64,000 nucleotides of DNA from an uncultured Christensenellaceae bacterium (GCA_910586925.1 CAJUKG010000005.1:1-64000), one strand, 5' to 3'. Shown: positions 43,226 to 52,154, counted from the first letter of the stretch. The notes: generated by a model not told the origin, from the sequence alone. Numbers and translations: made by a program.

Positions 43226-44143
43226 TTATGCTATTATAAACTTTTCCACGAATTCACGAAGGAACGAAGTATCGCCGTAACCGTTCAATTCTTTGATCGC
43301 GTCGTTCAAATACTTGTTGAGCATGCGCTTCGCGTCCTCGAGATTCAAATAATTGAGAACGCTCGTTTTACCGATATTCTCACCGTCGAGATACTCGGTA
43401 ATGTCGTCGTACAGCTGGAACGCTACCCCGAATGCTTTACCGAAATCACGCGCATAGCAAGGCGCGTCGAGGTATTTGTAGTCGCGCCTGATTATCGGCG
43501 AACAGTCCTCGCCCGTCGAATATATGAGCGAGTCCTCCGCCTCTGTCGTTATACTGACCCCGAGCGTCGCGCCGCTCGCGCAAGCGAGCGAAATGAGCGC
43601 GGCGGTCTTTTGCATATGCACTTTTTCTATCAGCGTATCGACGTCCTTGATATTGCCGAACAGGTCGTAATACTGACCGCAGATCAAACCTTTGCCGCCG
43701 AGCAGATTGCTGTATTCGGTCACCGCGAGCGGCGGCTTTTTGCAACGCGGCGACGGTTTGCACAAATACTTGTACGCAAGATCCATGAGCGCGTCGCCGA
43801 CAAGCAAGCCCATGCACTCGCCGTATTTCTTATGCACCGTGAACTTGCCGCGCCGATACTCGTCGTTGTCCATGCACGGCATATCGTCGTGCACGAGCGA
43901 GTACGAATGGATCAGTTCTATGCCGCACGCATAATCGAGTGCGTATTCGTCCACGCCTGCAAACAGTTCGTGCCAAGCAAGGCACAGTATGGGGCGAAGC
44001 CGCTTCCCGCCCGGCACGGTCGCATACAGCAACGCGTCCGCAAAATCGGCGGGATACCCCGATTCGCGTGTGATCATATCGGTAATGCGACTGTCGATTT
44101 GCTGTTGCCACACCGCCATACATTCGTCGAACCTGTTACTCAT
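43226..44143 (-). CDS. ispA: Polyprenyl (farnesyl-type) diphosphate synthase, altered second Asp motif
   Basis: A 305-residue prenyl synthase with PGGKRLRPILCL near the N-terminus and a normal first aspartate-rich motif (DDMPCMDND). The second motif, normally DDILD, reads DDITE, and the Gly/Ser-rich part after it is YLDGENIGKTSVLNY rather than GKPxGSD. The site therefore still has two Asp but a Glu for the third. This could affect chain length. The ATG at 44143 overlaps the xseB stop; a GTG three codons earlier is possible. Position between xseB and dxs is conserved in Firmicutes. Confidence 0.9.
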   Translation of the reverse strand: MSNRFDECMAVWQQQIDSRITDMITRESGYPADFADALLYATVPGGKRLRPILCLAWHELFAGVDEYALDYACGIELIHSYSLVHDDMPCMDNDEYRRGKFTVHKKYGECMGLLVGDALMDLAYKYLCKPSPRCKKPPLAVTEYSNLLGGKGLICGQYYDLFGNIKDVDTLIEKVHMQKTAALISLACASGATLGVSITTEAEDSLIYSTGEDCSPIIRRDYKYLDAPCYARDFGKAFGVAFQLYDDITEYLDGENIGKTSVLNYLNLEDAKRMLNKYLNDAIKELNGYGDTSFLREFVEKFIIA

Positions 44144-44393
44144 TGCCGTCACCGAAAAGCGGCTGACGGAGTATACCGTCGAGCTGCTTGTTAAGCTCGT
44201 TTATTTTGGTCTGCACCGCACCGAGGCTGTCGACACACTCTTTCGTGAGCGCAAGCCCGTCCTCGAACATGCGCATGCTGTCCTCGAGCGAAATTCCCGC
44301 GTCGCTTTCGAGCTTGTCCGCTATCTTTTGAAGCTCCGCTATTTTCTTCTCGAACTCGGCGGAAGTGCCGCCGTTACGATCGTTTTTATCCAT
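44136..44393 (-). CDS. xseB: Exodeoxyribonuclease VII small subunit
   Basis: An 85-residue helical protein with the XseB core FEKKIAELQKIADKLESD and ISLEDSMRMFEDGLAL. It binds the large subunit XseA to form the single-strand nuclease. It lies two bases after xseA and overlaps ispA. Confidence 0.95.
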   Translation of the reverse strand: MDKNDRNGGTSAEFEKKIAELQKIADKLESDAGISLEDSMRMFEDGLALTKECVDSLGAVQTKINELNKQLDGILRQPLFGDGNE

Positions 44394-44395
44394 GA

Positions 44396-45652
44396 TTACC
44401 TCGTCGGTTTATTCCCTTTGTCGATATTTACTTTCGTGACCGTCGCCGTCGCGTCGCCGTCCGAAAACACGAGTTTAACGTCCTGCCCGCAACGAAGTTC
44501 CGCGGCGTCGGTTATTCTCCCGCCCTCGCCGAGCACTGCCGCATAGCCTATCTTTATTATCCTGTGCGGGTCGAGCGTTCGTATCTTCGTCCGCACCACT
44601 TCGAGCCGCGCCTCGCTCGCCGCATAACGTCGCGACAGTCCCGTGCGGATCCGTCCCGCAACGCCGATAAGCCGCAATTTCTTGCCGTCCGCTTTCTTTT
44701 GCAACGCGTACGCCGCTCTGTCCGCATATCGCCTTACGGCGATGTAACCGTTACCGACGCGCGCCGCAACCGCTTTAACGGTCGCGTTGCCGAGCCGTCC
44801 GACATCGTGCAGTCGCGCTGTATAACGCCGAAAAACGCTCTCTTTAATACGCAAGATACTGTCGGCAATATCGGTTATTATGCGCCGCGCATGCGTACAA
44901 ATCACTTCGCCCGCAATGGACGGCGTGCCCGCCCGAGTGCCCGCGCAATAGTCGCAAAGCGTGTAATCCACTTCGTGCCCGACCGCCGATATAACCGGTA
45001 TCCGCGAGGTTGCGACAGCCGTCGCGAGCGTTTCGTCGTTGAAACAGTCGAGGTCCTCGTCGCTTCCGCCGCCGCGACAGAGCACTATCGCATCAGTCCG
45101 TTCGTTTTGCAGTCGCCGCAACGCATCGGCTATCATCGCCGCCGCGCCGTCGCCCTGCACCCGCACGTCGCATACGCGGATATCGACGAACGGACATTTA
45201 TCGTGAACGACGCGAATAAAATCGCGTATCGCCGCGCCCTCGGCGGAAGTGAGCGCGATCACGCGCGTTACATAACGCGGAAGCTGCGGGCGGTTTTCGA
45301 AATACCCCGCGGCGGCGAGTTTCGCTTTGAGCTGTTCGTACTTGATATTCTTGTCGCCGACGCCGCTCGCGAAAAATTCGCTATAGTTGAACGAAACCGA
45401 CGTGCGTCTGTCGTAAAACGCGACGCTGCCGCGCAGTGCGACGCGCATGCCTTTTTCTATTCCGTCGCGCGACATGAAATGCACGCACCGCACCGAATAC
45501 TTACCGTCCGAAAGCGTCAAAAATGTGTGCTTGTCCGAAAACGAAACGTCTACGACCTCGCCCGTGAGCGTCACGTCGTGCAACAGTTCCTCGTCCTCGA
45601 ACACGCATTTGAGATACGACGACAGTTGTGCCACCGTCATTGTTCTATTCAT
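44396..45652 (-). CDS. xseA: Exodeoxyribonuclease VII large subunit
   Basis: A 418-residue nuclease subunit with an N-terminal OB fold (VAQLSSYLKCVFEDEELLHDV), the catalytic core (VIALTSAEGAAIRDFIRVV, VLCRGGGSDEDLDCFND, ISAVGHEVDYTLCDY) and a coiled-coil helical part of about 150 residues. It digests single-stranded DNA. It overlaps folD by eight bases. Confidence 0.96.
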   Translation of the reverse strand: MNRTMTVAQLSSYLKCVFEDEELLHDVTLTGEVVDVSFSDKHTFLTLSDGKYSVRCVHFMSRDGIEKGMRVALRGSVAFYDRRTSVSFNYSEFFASGVGDKNIKYEQLKAKLAAAGYFENRPQLPRYVTRVIALTSAEGAAIRDFIRVVHDKCPFVDIRVCDVRVQGDGAAAMIADALRRLQNERTDAIVLCRGGGSDEDLDCFNDETLATAVATSRIPVISAVGHEVDYTLCDYCAGTRAGTPSIAGEVICTHARRIITDIADSILRIKESVFRRYTARLHDVGRLGNATVKAVAARVGNGYIAVRRYADRAAYALQKKADGKKLRLIGVAGRIRTGLSRRYAASEARLEVVRTKIRTLDPHRIIKIGYAAVLGEGGRITDAAELRCGQDVKLVFSDGDATATVTKVNIDKGNKPTR

Positions 45653-46490
45653 TGCACGCCCCGTCTACGGTGTTCAGAATGAGCATGGCGACCGTCATAG
45701 GTCCGACGCCGCCGGGCACGGGCGTAATGTAATCGGCGACCCGCTTCGCCGCCTCGAAATCGACGTCGCCGTACAGCCCGCTCTCGTCGCGGTTCATACC
45801 GACGTCTATGACTGTTGCGCCCGGTTTTATCATGTCCGCCGTCACGAAATGCTTTTTGCCGACCGCGACCACGAGTATGTCCGCACGCCGCGTGTACTCG
45901 GCGAGATTTTGCGTCTTGCTGTGACAAACGGTAACCGTCGCGTCGTTATTCAAAAGCAGTGCCGCAATAGGCTTGCCGACTATGTTCGAGCGTCCGATAA
46001 CCACGGCGTGCTTGCCCGCAATGGGCACGCCCGTGGACTTTATAAGTTCGATAATGCCGCGCGGCGTACAAGACACCGCACCGCCGCGTTCGTTCAAAAA
46101 CAGTTTGCCCGCATTGACCGCGTTAAACCCGTCGGCGTCTTTACTCGGCGAGATAGCGGCAATGCACGCACGTTCGTTTATATGCCGCGGCAACGGCAGT
46201 TGCACGAGTATTCCGTCCACCTTGTCGTCGGCGTTCAGTTCGTGCAAAAACTCGATCAACCGATCTTCGGGGACCGTTTCGTCGAACACGTGCACATACG
46301 ACGCAACGCCGCATTCCTCACACGCCCGCACTTTATTGCGCACGTAAATACCCGACGCGGGATCGTCGCCCACGCGCACTACCGCAAGCCCGACGCGCCT
46401 GCCGTGCTCGGACTCGAACTTCGCGGCGCGGGTCTTTGCGATATACTTGAACCGTGCGGCGACCGCTTTGCCGTCGATGATCTCAGCCAT
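45645..46490 (-). CDS. folD: Methylenetetrahydrofolate dehydrogenase/cyclohydrolase
   Basis: A 281-residue bifunctional enzyme that interconverts methylene-, methenyl- and formyl-THF. Signatures: IYVRNKVRACEECG with the catalytic Lys, VDGILVQLPLPRHI, and the NADP-site VIGRSNIVGKPIAALLL, and PGGVGPMTVAML at the end. The ATG at 46490 is chosen as the MAEIIDGKAVA start; sequence upstream of it is in nusB. RBS is GAGGG. It overlaps the nusB end by eight bases. Confidence 0.96.
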   Translation of the reverse strand: MAEIIDGKAVAARFKYIAKTRAAKFESEHGRRVGLAVVRVGDDPASGIYVRNKVRACEECGVASYVHVFDETVPEDRLIEFLHELNADDKVDGILVQLPLPRHINERACIAAISPSKDADGFNAVNAGKLFLNERGGAVSCTPRGIIELIKSTGVPIAGKHAVVIGRSNIVGKPIAALLLNNDATVTVCHSKTQNLAEYTRRADILVVAVGKKHFVTADMIKPGATVIDVGMNRDESGLYGDVDFEAAKRVADYITPVPGGVGPMTVAMLILNTVDGACNE

Positions 46491-46884
46491 TGCTTTCCCT
46501 CTCGCGAATGACCGACGCGAGTATGCCGTTGATAAACGAATAGCTCTTAACGTCGGAATATATTTTAGCAAGCTCGACAGCCTCGTTTGCGATAACCGCA
46601 CTCGGCAGATCCGTGTACATTATTTCGTAGCAAGAAATAATGAGGATCGCAAGATCCGCTTTGTATATGCGGCTGTAATCGTAACCTTTCGCGTACTTCA
46701 CTATCATCGCTTTTATCCCGTCGAAATGCGACTCGATGCCCGCGATCTCCGAATCGACAAACTCCCTGCAATCGGCGTTCGCCTTTTCGAGAAGTTCGTC
46801 GCGCGTGTCGGGATTATACGCGCCCGTTACAGTCATTTCGTATGTCAGTTTGAAAGCGATCTCACGCGCTTCACGCCTATTCAT
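46483..46884 (-). CDS. nusB: Transcription antitermination protein NusB
   Basis: A 133-residue all-helical NusB with RREAREIAFKLTYEM at the start and DLPSAVIANEAVELAKIYSD and FINGILASVIRE at the end. It helps rRNA transcription and processing with NusE (S10). AAGGAGA precedes the ATG. It heads the operon nusB-folD-xseA-xseB-ispA-dxs. Confidence 0.96.
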   Translation of the reverse strand: MNRREAREIAFKLTYEMTVTGAYNPDTRDELLEKANADCREFVDSEIAGIESHFDGIKAMIVKYAKGYDYSRIYKADLAILIISCYEIMYTDLPSAVIANEAVELAKIYSDVKSYSFINGILASVIRERESNG

Positions 46885-46942
46885 ATATAACGCGATCTCC
46901 TTGTTGCAAATACATATTCACGCGGAAAAACCGCAAAACAAA

Positions 46943-47254
46943 TCAGTGCTTTACAAATTTAACCGATATGATATTGACGTTGATAACGCCCATTTTATAC
47001 TTAGTAGCCGTTTCCACCGATTTCTTGATATTGTCCTGTACTTTGTACGCGATATCCGAACAGCTCACCTCGCTGTTCACTTCGATATATACGTCGGCGT
47101 CTATCGTATCGCCCGCAATGTAGCAACGCACGCCTCTGCCGCACACCGACTCCACACCGCTGATCTCTTGAGCCGCCAAACGAATGATCGAACGCAAAAC
47201 GTCATGACCGTACGTGACGTCGCTCGAAAATACATTGTTTCGTTTTGCGCTCAT
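46943..47254 (-). CDS. Asp23/Gls24 family protein (YqhY-like)
   Basis: A 103-residue Asp23-family protein, with the family core LAAQEISGVESVCGRGV and YIEVNSEVSCSDIAYKVQDNIKKSVE, placed before nusB exactly like yqhY of Bacillus. Role: links envelope or lipid metabolism. It has its own promoter. Confidence 0.9.
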   Translation of the reverse strand: MSAKRNNVFSSDVTYGHDVLRSIIRLAAQEISGVESVCGRGVRCYIAGDTIDADVYIEVNSEVSCSDIAYKVQDNIKKSVETATKYKMGVINVNIISVKFVKH

Positions 47255-47289
47255 TTAAGACACCTCGAAAGATATAAGTATTCGAGAAT

Positions 47290-47318
47290 AGTATAACATA
47301 AACGCGCGCAAATTACAA
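47290..47318 (-). promoter_or_regulatory. Sigma-A promoter for yqhY-like gene and nusB operon
   Basis: TTGTAA (47313-47318) and TATACT (47290-47295) on the minus strand, spacer 17. A GAGG ribosome site follows. Confidence 0.72.
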
Positions 47319-47402
47319 TAATTTTGCGGCACATAAATAAAAAAATTCGCGCACGATTTTTCGCATAAAACGACGGACAAAAGCGGTATCGCCGATTGCT
47401 CA

Positions 47403-47441
47403 AAACGAAATGACCGCCGCGGCGCGACGGTCATTTCGTTT
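47403..47441 (-). terminator. Intrinsic terminator after spoIIIAH
   Basis: A 14-bp perfect stem (47403-47416 with 47428-47441) carries an 11-base loop. It closes the spoIIIA operon ten bases after its last gene, with a T-rich end on the minus strand. Confidence 0.9.
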
Positions 47442-47450
47442 GATTTGTAT

Positions 47451-47930
47451 TTATAGATCTATGGGCTTTATTCTGACGTTCTCGACGGACTTACCCGTTT
47501 CGGACGCTACCACGTCGAGCACCTGCGCCACTTCCGGATCAGTCAACGCGTCGGACTTCAAAATGATATTGATGTTTTCCGCACCGACGGTCACAAGACA
47601 GTCGTCGAACCCGAGTGCTTTGATGAGAGTTTCCAACCGCTGTTCGGCGTCGATACCCGCGACGAGTGCGGCAAGGTCGGCTTCGGCGTTCGCTTTCGCT
47701 TCGGCGGACGTCGCCTCGTTGCCTATGATGGTTTCATAGTACATCACCGTTTCCGAACGCGAAGAATCGCGGTCGGCGCGCGACGCGGCGAAGTAGTCGC
47801 TGTACGTGACAGAACTGTCGCCGCCGGCGGGCTGAGAGTCGGGTCTGTTCAAAAAGTAATTCAAACACCCGGTAAGTACAAGCAGTGCCACCATTCCCAC
47901 AAGTACTATAATTTTCTTCTTCTTGCTCAT
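47451..47930 (-). CDS. spoIIIAH: SpoIIIAH-like channel protein
   Basis: A 159-residue bitopic protein with one N-terminal transmembrane helix (residues about 7-24) and an outer domain of the YscJ/FliF-like fold (ETIIGNEATSAEAKANAEADLA, DCLVTVGAENINIILKSD). In Bacillus it pairs with forespore SpoIIQ to make the feeding-tube channel between mother cell and forespore. It is shorter than the 218-residue Bacillus protein, mainly in the linker. Last gene of the operon. Confidence 0.92.
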   Translation of the reverse strand: MSKKKKIIVLVGMVALLVLTGCLNYFLNRPDSQPAGGDSSVTYSDYFAASRADRDSSRSETVMYYETIIGNEATSAEAKANAEADLAALVAGIDAEQRLETLIKALGFDDCLVTVGAENINIILKSDALTDPEVAQVLDVVASETGKSVENVRIKPIDL

Positions 47931-47940
47931 ATAAGGCCTC

Positions 47941-48384
47941 CTATAAGGTATTTTTCGGATAAACTATTATTTTTTCGATCGACAGGTCGAGCAGCGTGGA
48001 TACCGCGAACATGACGTCGAGCTTTACTTTGGTACTGCCTCCGCCGTCGCAAACGATGAGCGCGCCGAGAGGTTTGGGATTTTCGGACGGAGCACTCGAA
48101 AAACCGTGCGAAGGCGATGCGGGTTTATCCCAGTTGATCACGACGCTGCAACTGCCCACCCCGGCTATCTGCGATACGGTATTTTCTATCCGCACCTGCA
48201 TAGCGGTGCAATAGTCCGCGTCCGATAGATCCGCGTCGTCCGCGCCCGTCGCGGCGGTATCGCCGCCGCACGACGCAAATGCGAAATATACCGTGAGAAC
48301 GAGGATAACCGCGGCGCAGCCCGCAATCAGTTGAATGTTCTTCACTCCTTTGAGTTTTGCGAAAATCGCCGAAAGTTTAACCAT
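47941..48384 (-). CDS. spoIIIAG: SpoIIIAG
   Basis: A 147-residue protein with one membrane helix (about residues 17-35) and a ring-forming outer domain containing VSQIAGVGSCSVVINW and a beta-rich insertion. It builds a large ring of the SpoIIIA-SpoIIQ apparatus. The ATG at 48384 has GGAGG just before it; a longer frame upstream lies inside spoIIIAF. The 8-base overlap with spoIIIAF suggests coupling. Confidence 0.88.
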   Translation of the reverse strand: MVKLSAIFAKLKGVKNIQLIAGCAAVILVLTVYFAFASCGGDTAATGADDADLSDADYCTAMQVRIENTVSQIAGVGSCSVVINWDKPASPSHGFSSAPSENPKPLGALIVCDGGGSTKVKLDVMFAVSTLLDLSIEKIIVYPKNTL

Positions 48385-48853
48385 AAGACATAACTGCCTC
48401 CTCACCGATCGAGAAATACTCCGCAACCAGCTTGATGATTTCACTCTTATGTATATGCGGACAGCCTGCCGTAATGCCGGTATTGTAAAAATTTATGACG
48501 GCGGATTTTACCGTCCAGCCGTCGAGCGTCACCGACACCGAAAAATTCTCGTCGTGACCGTTGCTCCTCACGTAACGCACCGCGCCGTCGGCAAGTATGT
48601 CGCTTTTGATCCCGTCGGTATATTGCAAATACGAAGTATCGACGGCAGACTCCGCGCCGCCCGTCGCAAGATCGAAATTAAACCCGTTCCCGAACAAATC
48701 GGGCAGCGGCGTAATGATTACGAGAACGGCAACCGTCGCCGACACCGAACAGATAACGTTGCGCGTTTTGCCTTTCGGCAACAACATTTCGGCTATAGTC
48801 GTGATCACCGCGATCCCGAGTATTGTAAAACCCCAAGCCGCAAAACTTTTCAT
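48377..48853 (-). CDS. spoIIIAF: SpoIIIAF
   Basis: A 158-residue protein with two N-terminal membrane helices (residues about 1-50, MLLPKGKTRNVICSVSAT between) and a small soluble domain. This is the SpoIIIAF architecture. The ATG at 48853 overlaps the spoIIIAE stop (ATGA). It is part of the mother-cell side of the channel. Confidence 0.88.
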   Translation of the reverse strand: MKSFAAWGFTILGIAVITTIAEMLLPKGKTRNVICSVSATVAVLVIITPLPDLFGNGFNFDLATGGAESAVDTSYLQYTDGIKSDILADGAVRYVRSNGHDENFSVSVTLDGWTVKSAVINFYNTGITAGCPHIHKSEIIKLVAEYFSIGEEAVMSYG

Positions 48854-50043
48854 AACGCCATATTCCCCGTACAAATAACTATCGACAAAAACAATACGTA
48901 CAAAAATACCATTGCCGCCACTACCGCCGCTACCACGGACGACGATTTCGCGACAGAAGTAAGCACGTTCCCGAACTTGTCGCCGCCGAGCGGTTCCGCT
49001 ATAGCCGCCGTCAGTTTGAGCGTGAGAGTAAACACCGCAAGCCGACACAGCACGGGCGCGGCGGTGAGCGCGATAAGCACTATCGCACTCGTGCCGACGG
49101 CGTTCTTTATCAACACGTTGCCCGCCGTGACGAAATCGAACCCCTGCGACAGATACCCGCCTATCACAGGCACATACTTCGACAGCGCGAATTTCGCAAC
49201 GCGCACCGATATGCCGTCGCGCACCGACGCCGTAATACCCGATATCCCCACCACCGCGATGAACACGAAGAACGCCGTACTCAAAAACCACTTGCACGCG
49301 CTTCGCATAAACTCGGACATTTTCTCCGGTCTGAACGCCGTAGACACCGCGCCGATTATATCGAACACAAGCCCCATCAAGAGTGCGGGAAACGCGATAT
49401 ACGTGACGACGTTCGTCATTCCGCCCGCGAGTATGGCTATCGACGGCGAATACACGCCCGCCGACGATGCCGCCCCCGCCGCCGTCATTACAGTAAGAAG
49501 CACGGGCGCGGCGGCGTTTATTTGCGTCTTTATCGACGCGACGAGTTTGACGGCACTGCCCATTATTCCCGCGAAACTCCCCACTATTAGCGAAACGGCG
49601 AGCGTTCCCGTAGCGAAATACACCACGCGCTCCGTCGCCGCCGACGCGAAGCGGCTTTTCATCGAATTGATTATATTGTAAGCGAGCACTATCGCAAGGC
49701 AGCTTATCATCATCGGCAGGTATTCGAATACGTCCGCGCCGAGCAGCGACGCGACGTACCGCATTATCGAACCGAAGTCGCTGCCGTATTCACCGCTCGC
49801 CACCGCGCGGATCCGCTCTTTTATATCCGAAAAACCGAAAACGGCAAGCTGTGCGGAATCGAGCGACGCGAGCAGTCCGTTCATTCCGCTCACGTCGAGA
49901 TTGTCGAGCATGTCCTCGACGCTTTCCTCGACCGACCCGCTTATATCTTGTCCGCCGTCACCGCTCGCCCGCGCCGACCCGCCGAGAAACGCCGTCGCCG
50001 CCAATAGAACAACGGCGATAAATAAAACCGTCGCTTTCTTCAT
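48850..50043 (-). CDS. spoIIIAE: SpoIIIAE
   Basis: A 397-residue polytopic protein with a signal peptide (residues 1-25), an outer region rich in Asp/Ser, and about seven membrane helices in the C-terminal two-thirds. PYSPSIAILAGG and SLSKYVPVIGGYL-like segments are typical. It is the largest membrane protein of the SpoIIIA complex. It overlaps spoIIIAD by four bases. Confidence 0.92.
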   Translation of the reverse strand: MKKATVLFIAVVLLAATAFLGGSARASGDGGQDISGSVEESVEDMLDNLDVSGMNGLLASLDSAQLAVFGFSDIKERIRAVASGEYGSDFGSIMRYVASLLGADVFEYLPMMISCLAIVLAYNIINSMKSRFASAATERVVYFATGTLAVSLIVGSFAGIMGSAVKLVASIKTQINAAAPVLLTVMTAAGAASSAGVYSPSIAILAGGMTNVVTYIAFPALLMGLVFDIIGAVSTAFRPEKMSEFMRSACKWFLSTAFFVFIAVVGISGITASVRDGISVRVAKFALSKYVPVIGGYLSQGFDFVTAGNVLIKNAVGTSAIVLIALTAAPVLCRLAVFTLTLKLTAAIAEPLGGDKFGNVLTSVAKSSSVVAAVVAAMVFLYVLFLSIVICTGNMAL

Positions 50044-50426
50044 GATAACATACCCGCGATAAATTCAAACAGTTTCACTACTATCGGCAACGACACGCCG
50101 ACTATTATCAGCTTGCCCGCAAGCGTCACTTTGTCCGCGAGCGACGGCATGCCCACGTCGTCGATCACCGACGCGGAAAACTCGGTTATATACCCCACCG
50201 CAATCACCTTGAACAGCAACATTACGACGCTTGTCGCAAGCCCCGCGCTCTTTGCGATATTGCTTATTACGGCAAATATATCGGTGAAATAATCCACAAC
50301 GGACAAAAGCACGAGCACTCCGCCTGCGACCGCGACAAGTATCGCAAGCTCGCTTTTCACTTCGCGCAACACCACCGCGCAAAACGCGGCGGTAAGTGCG
50401 AACGCCGCAATCTTGAAAATTTCCAT
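50040..50426 (-). CDS. spoIIIAD: SpoIIIAD
   Basis: A 128-residue protein with four hydrophobic segments and the IAAFALTAAFCAVVLREVKSE start and LAGKLIIVGVSLPIV end that mark SpoIIIAD. Homologous by fold to type III secretion export components. One base overlaps spoIIIAC. Confidence 0.92.
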   Translation of the reverse strand: MEIFKIAAFALTAAFCAVVLREVKSELAILVAVAGGVLVLLSVVDYFTDIFAVISNIAKSAGLATSVVMLLFKVIAVGYITEFSASVIDDVGMPSLADKVTLAGKLIIVGVSLPIVVKLFEFIAGMLS

Positions 50427-50623
50427 CAGTACATTCCGAATACCGTGCGCAAAGTATCGAAAAGCTGCGCAACCATGTCGATGACCATAATGAGTACGAT
50501 CACAAGCCCCGCGAGCGTTACGAGCGTTGCTATCTCGTCCTTGTCCGTCTTTTTGAGGACTTGGTTTATTACCGCGGTTATCAGTCCGACCGCGGCGATT
50601 TTGAAGATTATATCAAGACTCAT
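50426..50623 (-). CDS. spoIIIAC: SpoIIIAC
   Basis: A 65-residue protein with two membrane helices (residues about 3-18 and 32-52), ending in a short polar tail. Size and sequence (IIFKIAAVGLITAVINQVL) are those of SpoIIIAC. It is probably a small export-gate subunit. Confidence 0.93.
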   Translation of the reverse strand: MSLDIIFKIAAVGLITAVINQVLKKTDKDEIATLVTLAGLVIVLIMVIDMVAQLFDTLRTVFGMY

Positions 50624-50629
50624 ACTACC

Positions 50630-51115
50630 CTACAAAACCAAAATACCTATGCCCAGCCCGACGAGAAATCCGAGCTTGACGGCAACGCCGCCGTACTTCG
50701 TGCTCTTTGTTTCCGCCGCGCTTCGCATCGCTCCGAACTTATCTGCGTACATATTCAGAACGTCGAGCTGCGATCCGCCGTCGCCGCCGCCGAGTCCAGC
50801 GAAAAATTCGCATGCCGACGCATGAATGTCTGCGGGCAGGAAACCGCGGCTTATGTTCGGCTTTTCCTGTTTACCCGTCGCGAACTCCACGTACTCCCCG
50901 ACGTTCTTGCCGAGAAGCGAGCACTTGAACGTCATGCCGCGCAGTACCCCGCACGTGCCGTCGCGCCTGTATGCGATATTGCGTTTCAGCTCGTTCACCA
51001 CCTCGCACAGCCCGTCGAGATACTCGAAATTGCGCCTGTACGAACGCATTATCATGTAGCCCGTAGCCGTCCCGATCGCGGCGCATAAAACCACCACTAT
51101 TAGTTTGACGCTCAT
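50630..51115 (-). CDS. spoIIIAB: SpoIIIAB
   Basis: A 161-residue protein similar to GspF-like type II secretion inner-membrane subunits, with membrane helices at both ends and CEVVNELKRNIAYRRDGTC in the cytoplasmic domain. ATG at 51115 overlaps the spoIIIAA stop (ATGA); a longer frame upstream is inside spoIIIAA. Confidence 0.9.
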   Translation of the reverse strand: MSVKLIVVVLCAAIGTATGYMIMRSYRRNFEYLDGLCEVVNELKRNIAYRRDGTCGVLRGMTFKCSLLGKNVGEYVEFATGKQEKPNISRGFLPADIHASACEFFAGLGGGDGGSQLDVLNMYADKFGAMRSAAETKSTKYGGVAVKLGFLVGLGIGILVL

Positions 51116-52005
51116 ATACCGCCCTCGTAGACCGCCGTATTTCGCCGTGGCGCGTCGGAAAGCACCGCGTATATATCGAACAGCCCGCCGCCGATTGCGC
51201 GTTCCCAGCCGCGTTTGCTTTTGAGTTCCGCGGTGTTCGCGGCATGCACCGTTGCCACTACGCTCACGCCGCAAGACCTCGCGTTTTCCACGCAATCTAT
51301 CTCGCCCGCAAACAGCTCGTCCACCATCACCACGTGCGGACGCATGCTCGCAATACCCGCGGTGAGCACATGCGTCTTGCTCATGCCGCTCATGATATCG
51401 GTGCGACACCCGACGTCGAGCGTTGGTACTCCGCCCGAAACAGCCGCGATCTCGTACTTCTCGTCGCACAGCAAAACGTTATAGCCGCGTTCGGATACAA
51501 GCCTGCACAAGTCGCGGAGAACAGTGGTTTTACCCACGCCCGGCGGCGAAACGATGAGCGTGCTTTTCACCCCGCCGCCCGAAACGGCACGGGCGAATAT
51601 GTTCTCGGCACAGCCCTTTACTTCGTGCGGCAGACGTATATTCACCGACGAAAAATCCTTGACGGCGGCAACCGTTCCGCCGCTCACTACGCCGCTGCCG
51701 CACACGCCTATCCTTATTCCGCCGCGTGTAGCCACATACCCGTGCCGCAGAGTTTCCGTCACCGTATACAGCGATCGCTCGCACGCGCGCATAACCACGC
51801 CTTCCGCCGCGCGTTCGCCTGCGACAAACGCGCCGTGCTTGTCCGACGTAAGTCCGTTTTCGCACAAAAATCTGTAGCTCCCGTCGTAACATACGCGCAC
51901 CGGCGCACGGTTGACTATTCGCACCTCGGACAGTTTCTCGGCGAGGATCCTGTATTTTATTACGCCGACATACTCGTCGGGCAGTATTCTGAACAGTTCG
52001 TCCAC
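51112..52005 (-). CDS. spoIIIAA: SpoIIIAA ATPase
   Basis: A 297-residue AAA-type ATPase related to secretion ATPases, which powers the SpoIIIA channel. Walker A is PPGVGKTTVLRD, the Walker B-like VMVDELFAG follows. GTG at 52005 starts it; N-terminal MDELFRILP agrees with the usual start. No ribosome site is visible. It is first gene of the eight-gene operon spoIIIAA-AH. Confidence 0.94.
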   Translation of the reverse strand: MDELFRILPDEYVGVIKYRILAEKLSEVRIVNRAPVRVCYDGSYRFLCENGLTSDKHGAFVAGERAAEGVVMRACERSLYTVTETLRHGYVATRGGIRIGVCGSGVVSGGTVAAVKDFSSVNIRLPHEVKGCAENIFARAVSGGGVKSTLIVSPPGVGKTTVLRDLCRLVSERGYNVLLCDEKYEIAAVSGGVPTLDVGCRTDIMSGMSKTHVLTAGIASMRPHVVMVDELFAGEIDCVENARSCGVSVVATVHAANTAELKSKRGWERAIGGGLFDIYAVLSDAPRRNTAVYEGGI

Positions 52006-52011
52006 ACGCTA

Positions 52012-52039
52012 TATTTATGCGAACTTTCCGTCGATATGA
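52012..52039 (-). promoter_or_regulatory. Candidate sigma-E promoter of the spoIIIA operon
   Basis: On the minus strand TCATATC (52033-52039) and CATAAATA (52012-52019) are 13 bases apart. They resemble the sigma-E -35 (KMATATT) and -10 (CATACAHT), and sigma-E drives this operon in Bacillus. The match is partial and the predicted start would sit on or next to the GTG codon. Confidence 0.4.
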
Positions 52040-52084
52040 ATTTATTGCATATGAAGATTGCGGAATATCTATACATGTTTTAAC

Positions 52085-52123
52085 TAAAAACAAACTCCCT
52101 CGAATAGTTCCGAAGGAGTTTGT
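52085..52123 (-). terminator. Intrinsic terminator after the large lipoprotein gene
   Basis: ACAAACTCC (52090-52098) and GGAGTTTGT (52115-52123) pair, with additional partial pairing inside; GTTTTTA follows on the minus strand. It ends the lipoprotein transcript before the spoIIIA operon. Confidence 0.78.
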
Positions 52124-52154
52124 CCGCATTTCGTTTATATGCGTCGTTCGCGGA

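Noticed and set aside
48377..49297. A longer version of spoIIIAF and of spoIIIAB (to 51469) from upstream starts
   Set aside because: The extra N-terminal parts are out-of-frame translations of spoIIIAE and spoIIIAA. ATG starts at 48853 and 51115 overlap the upstream stops in the usual ATGA way.
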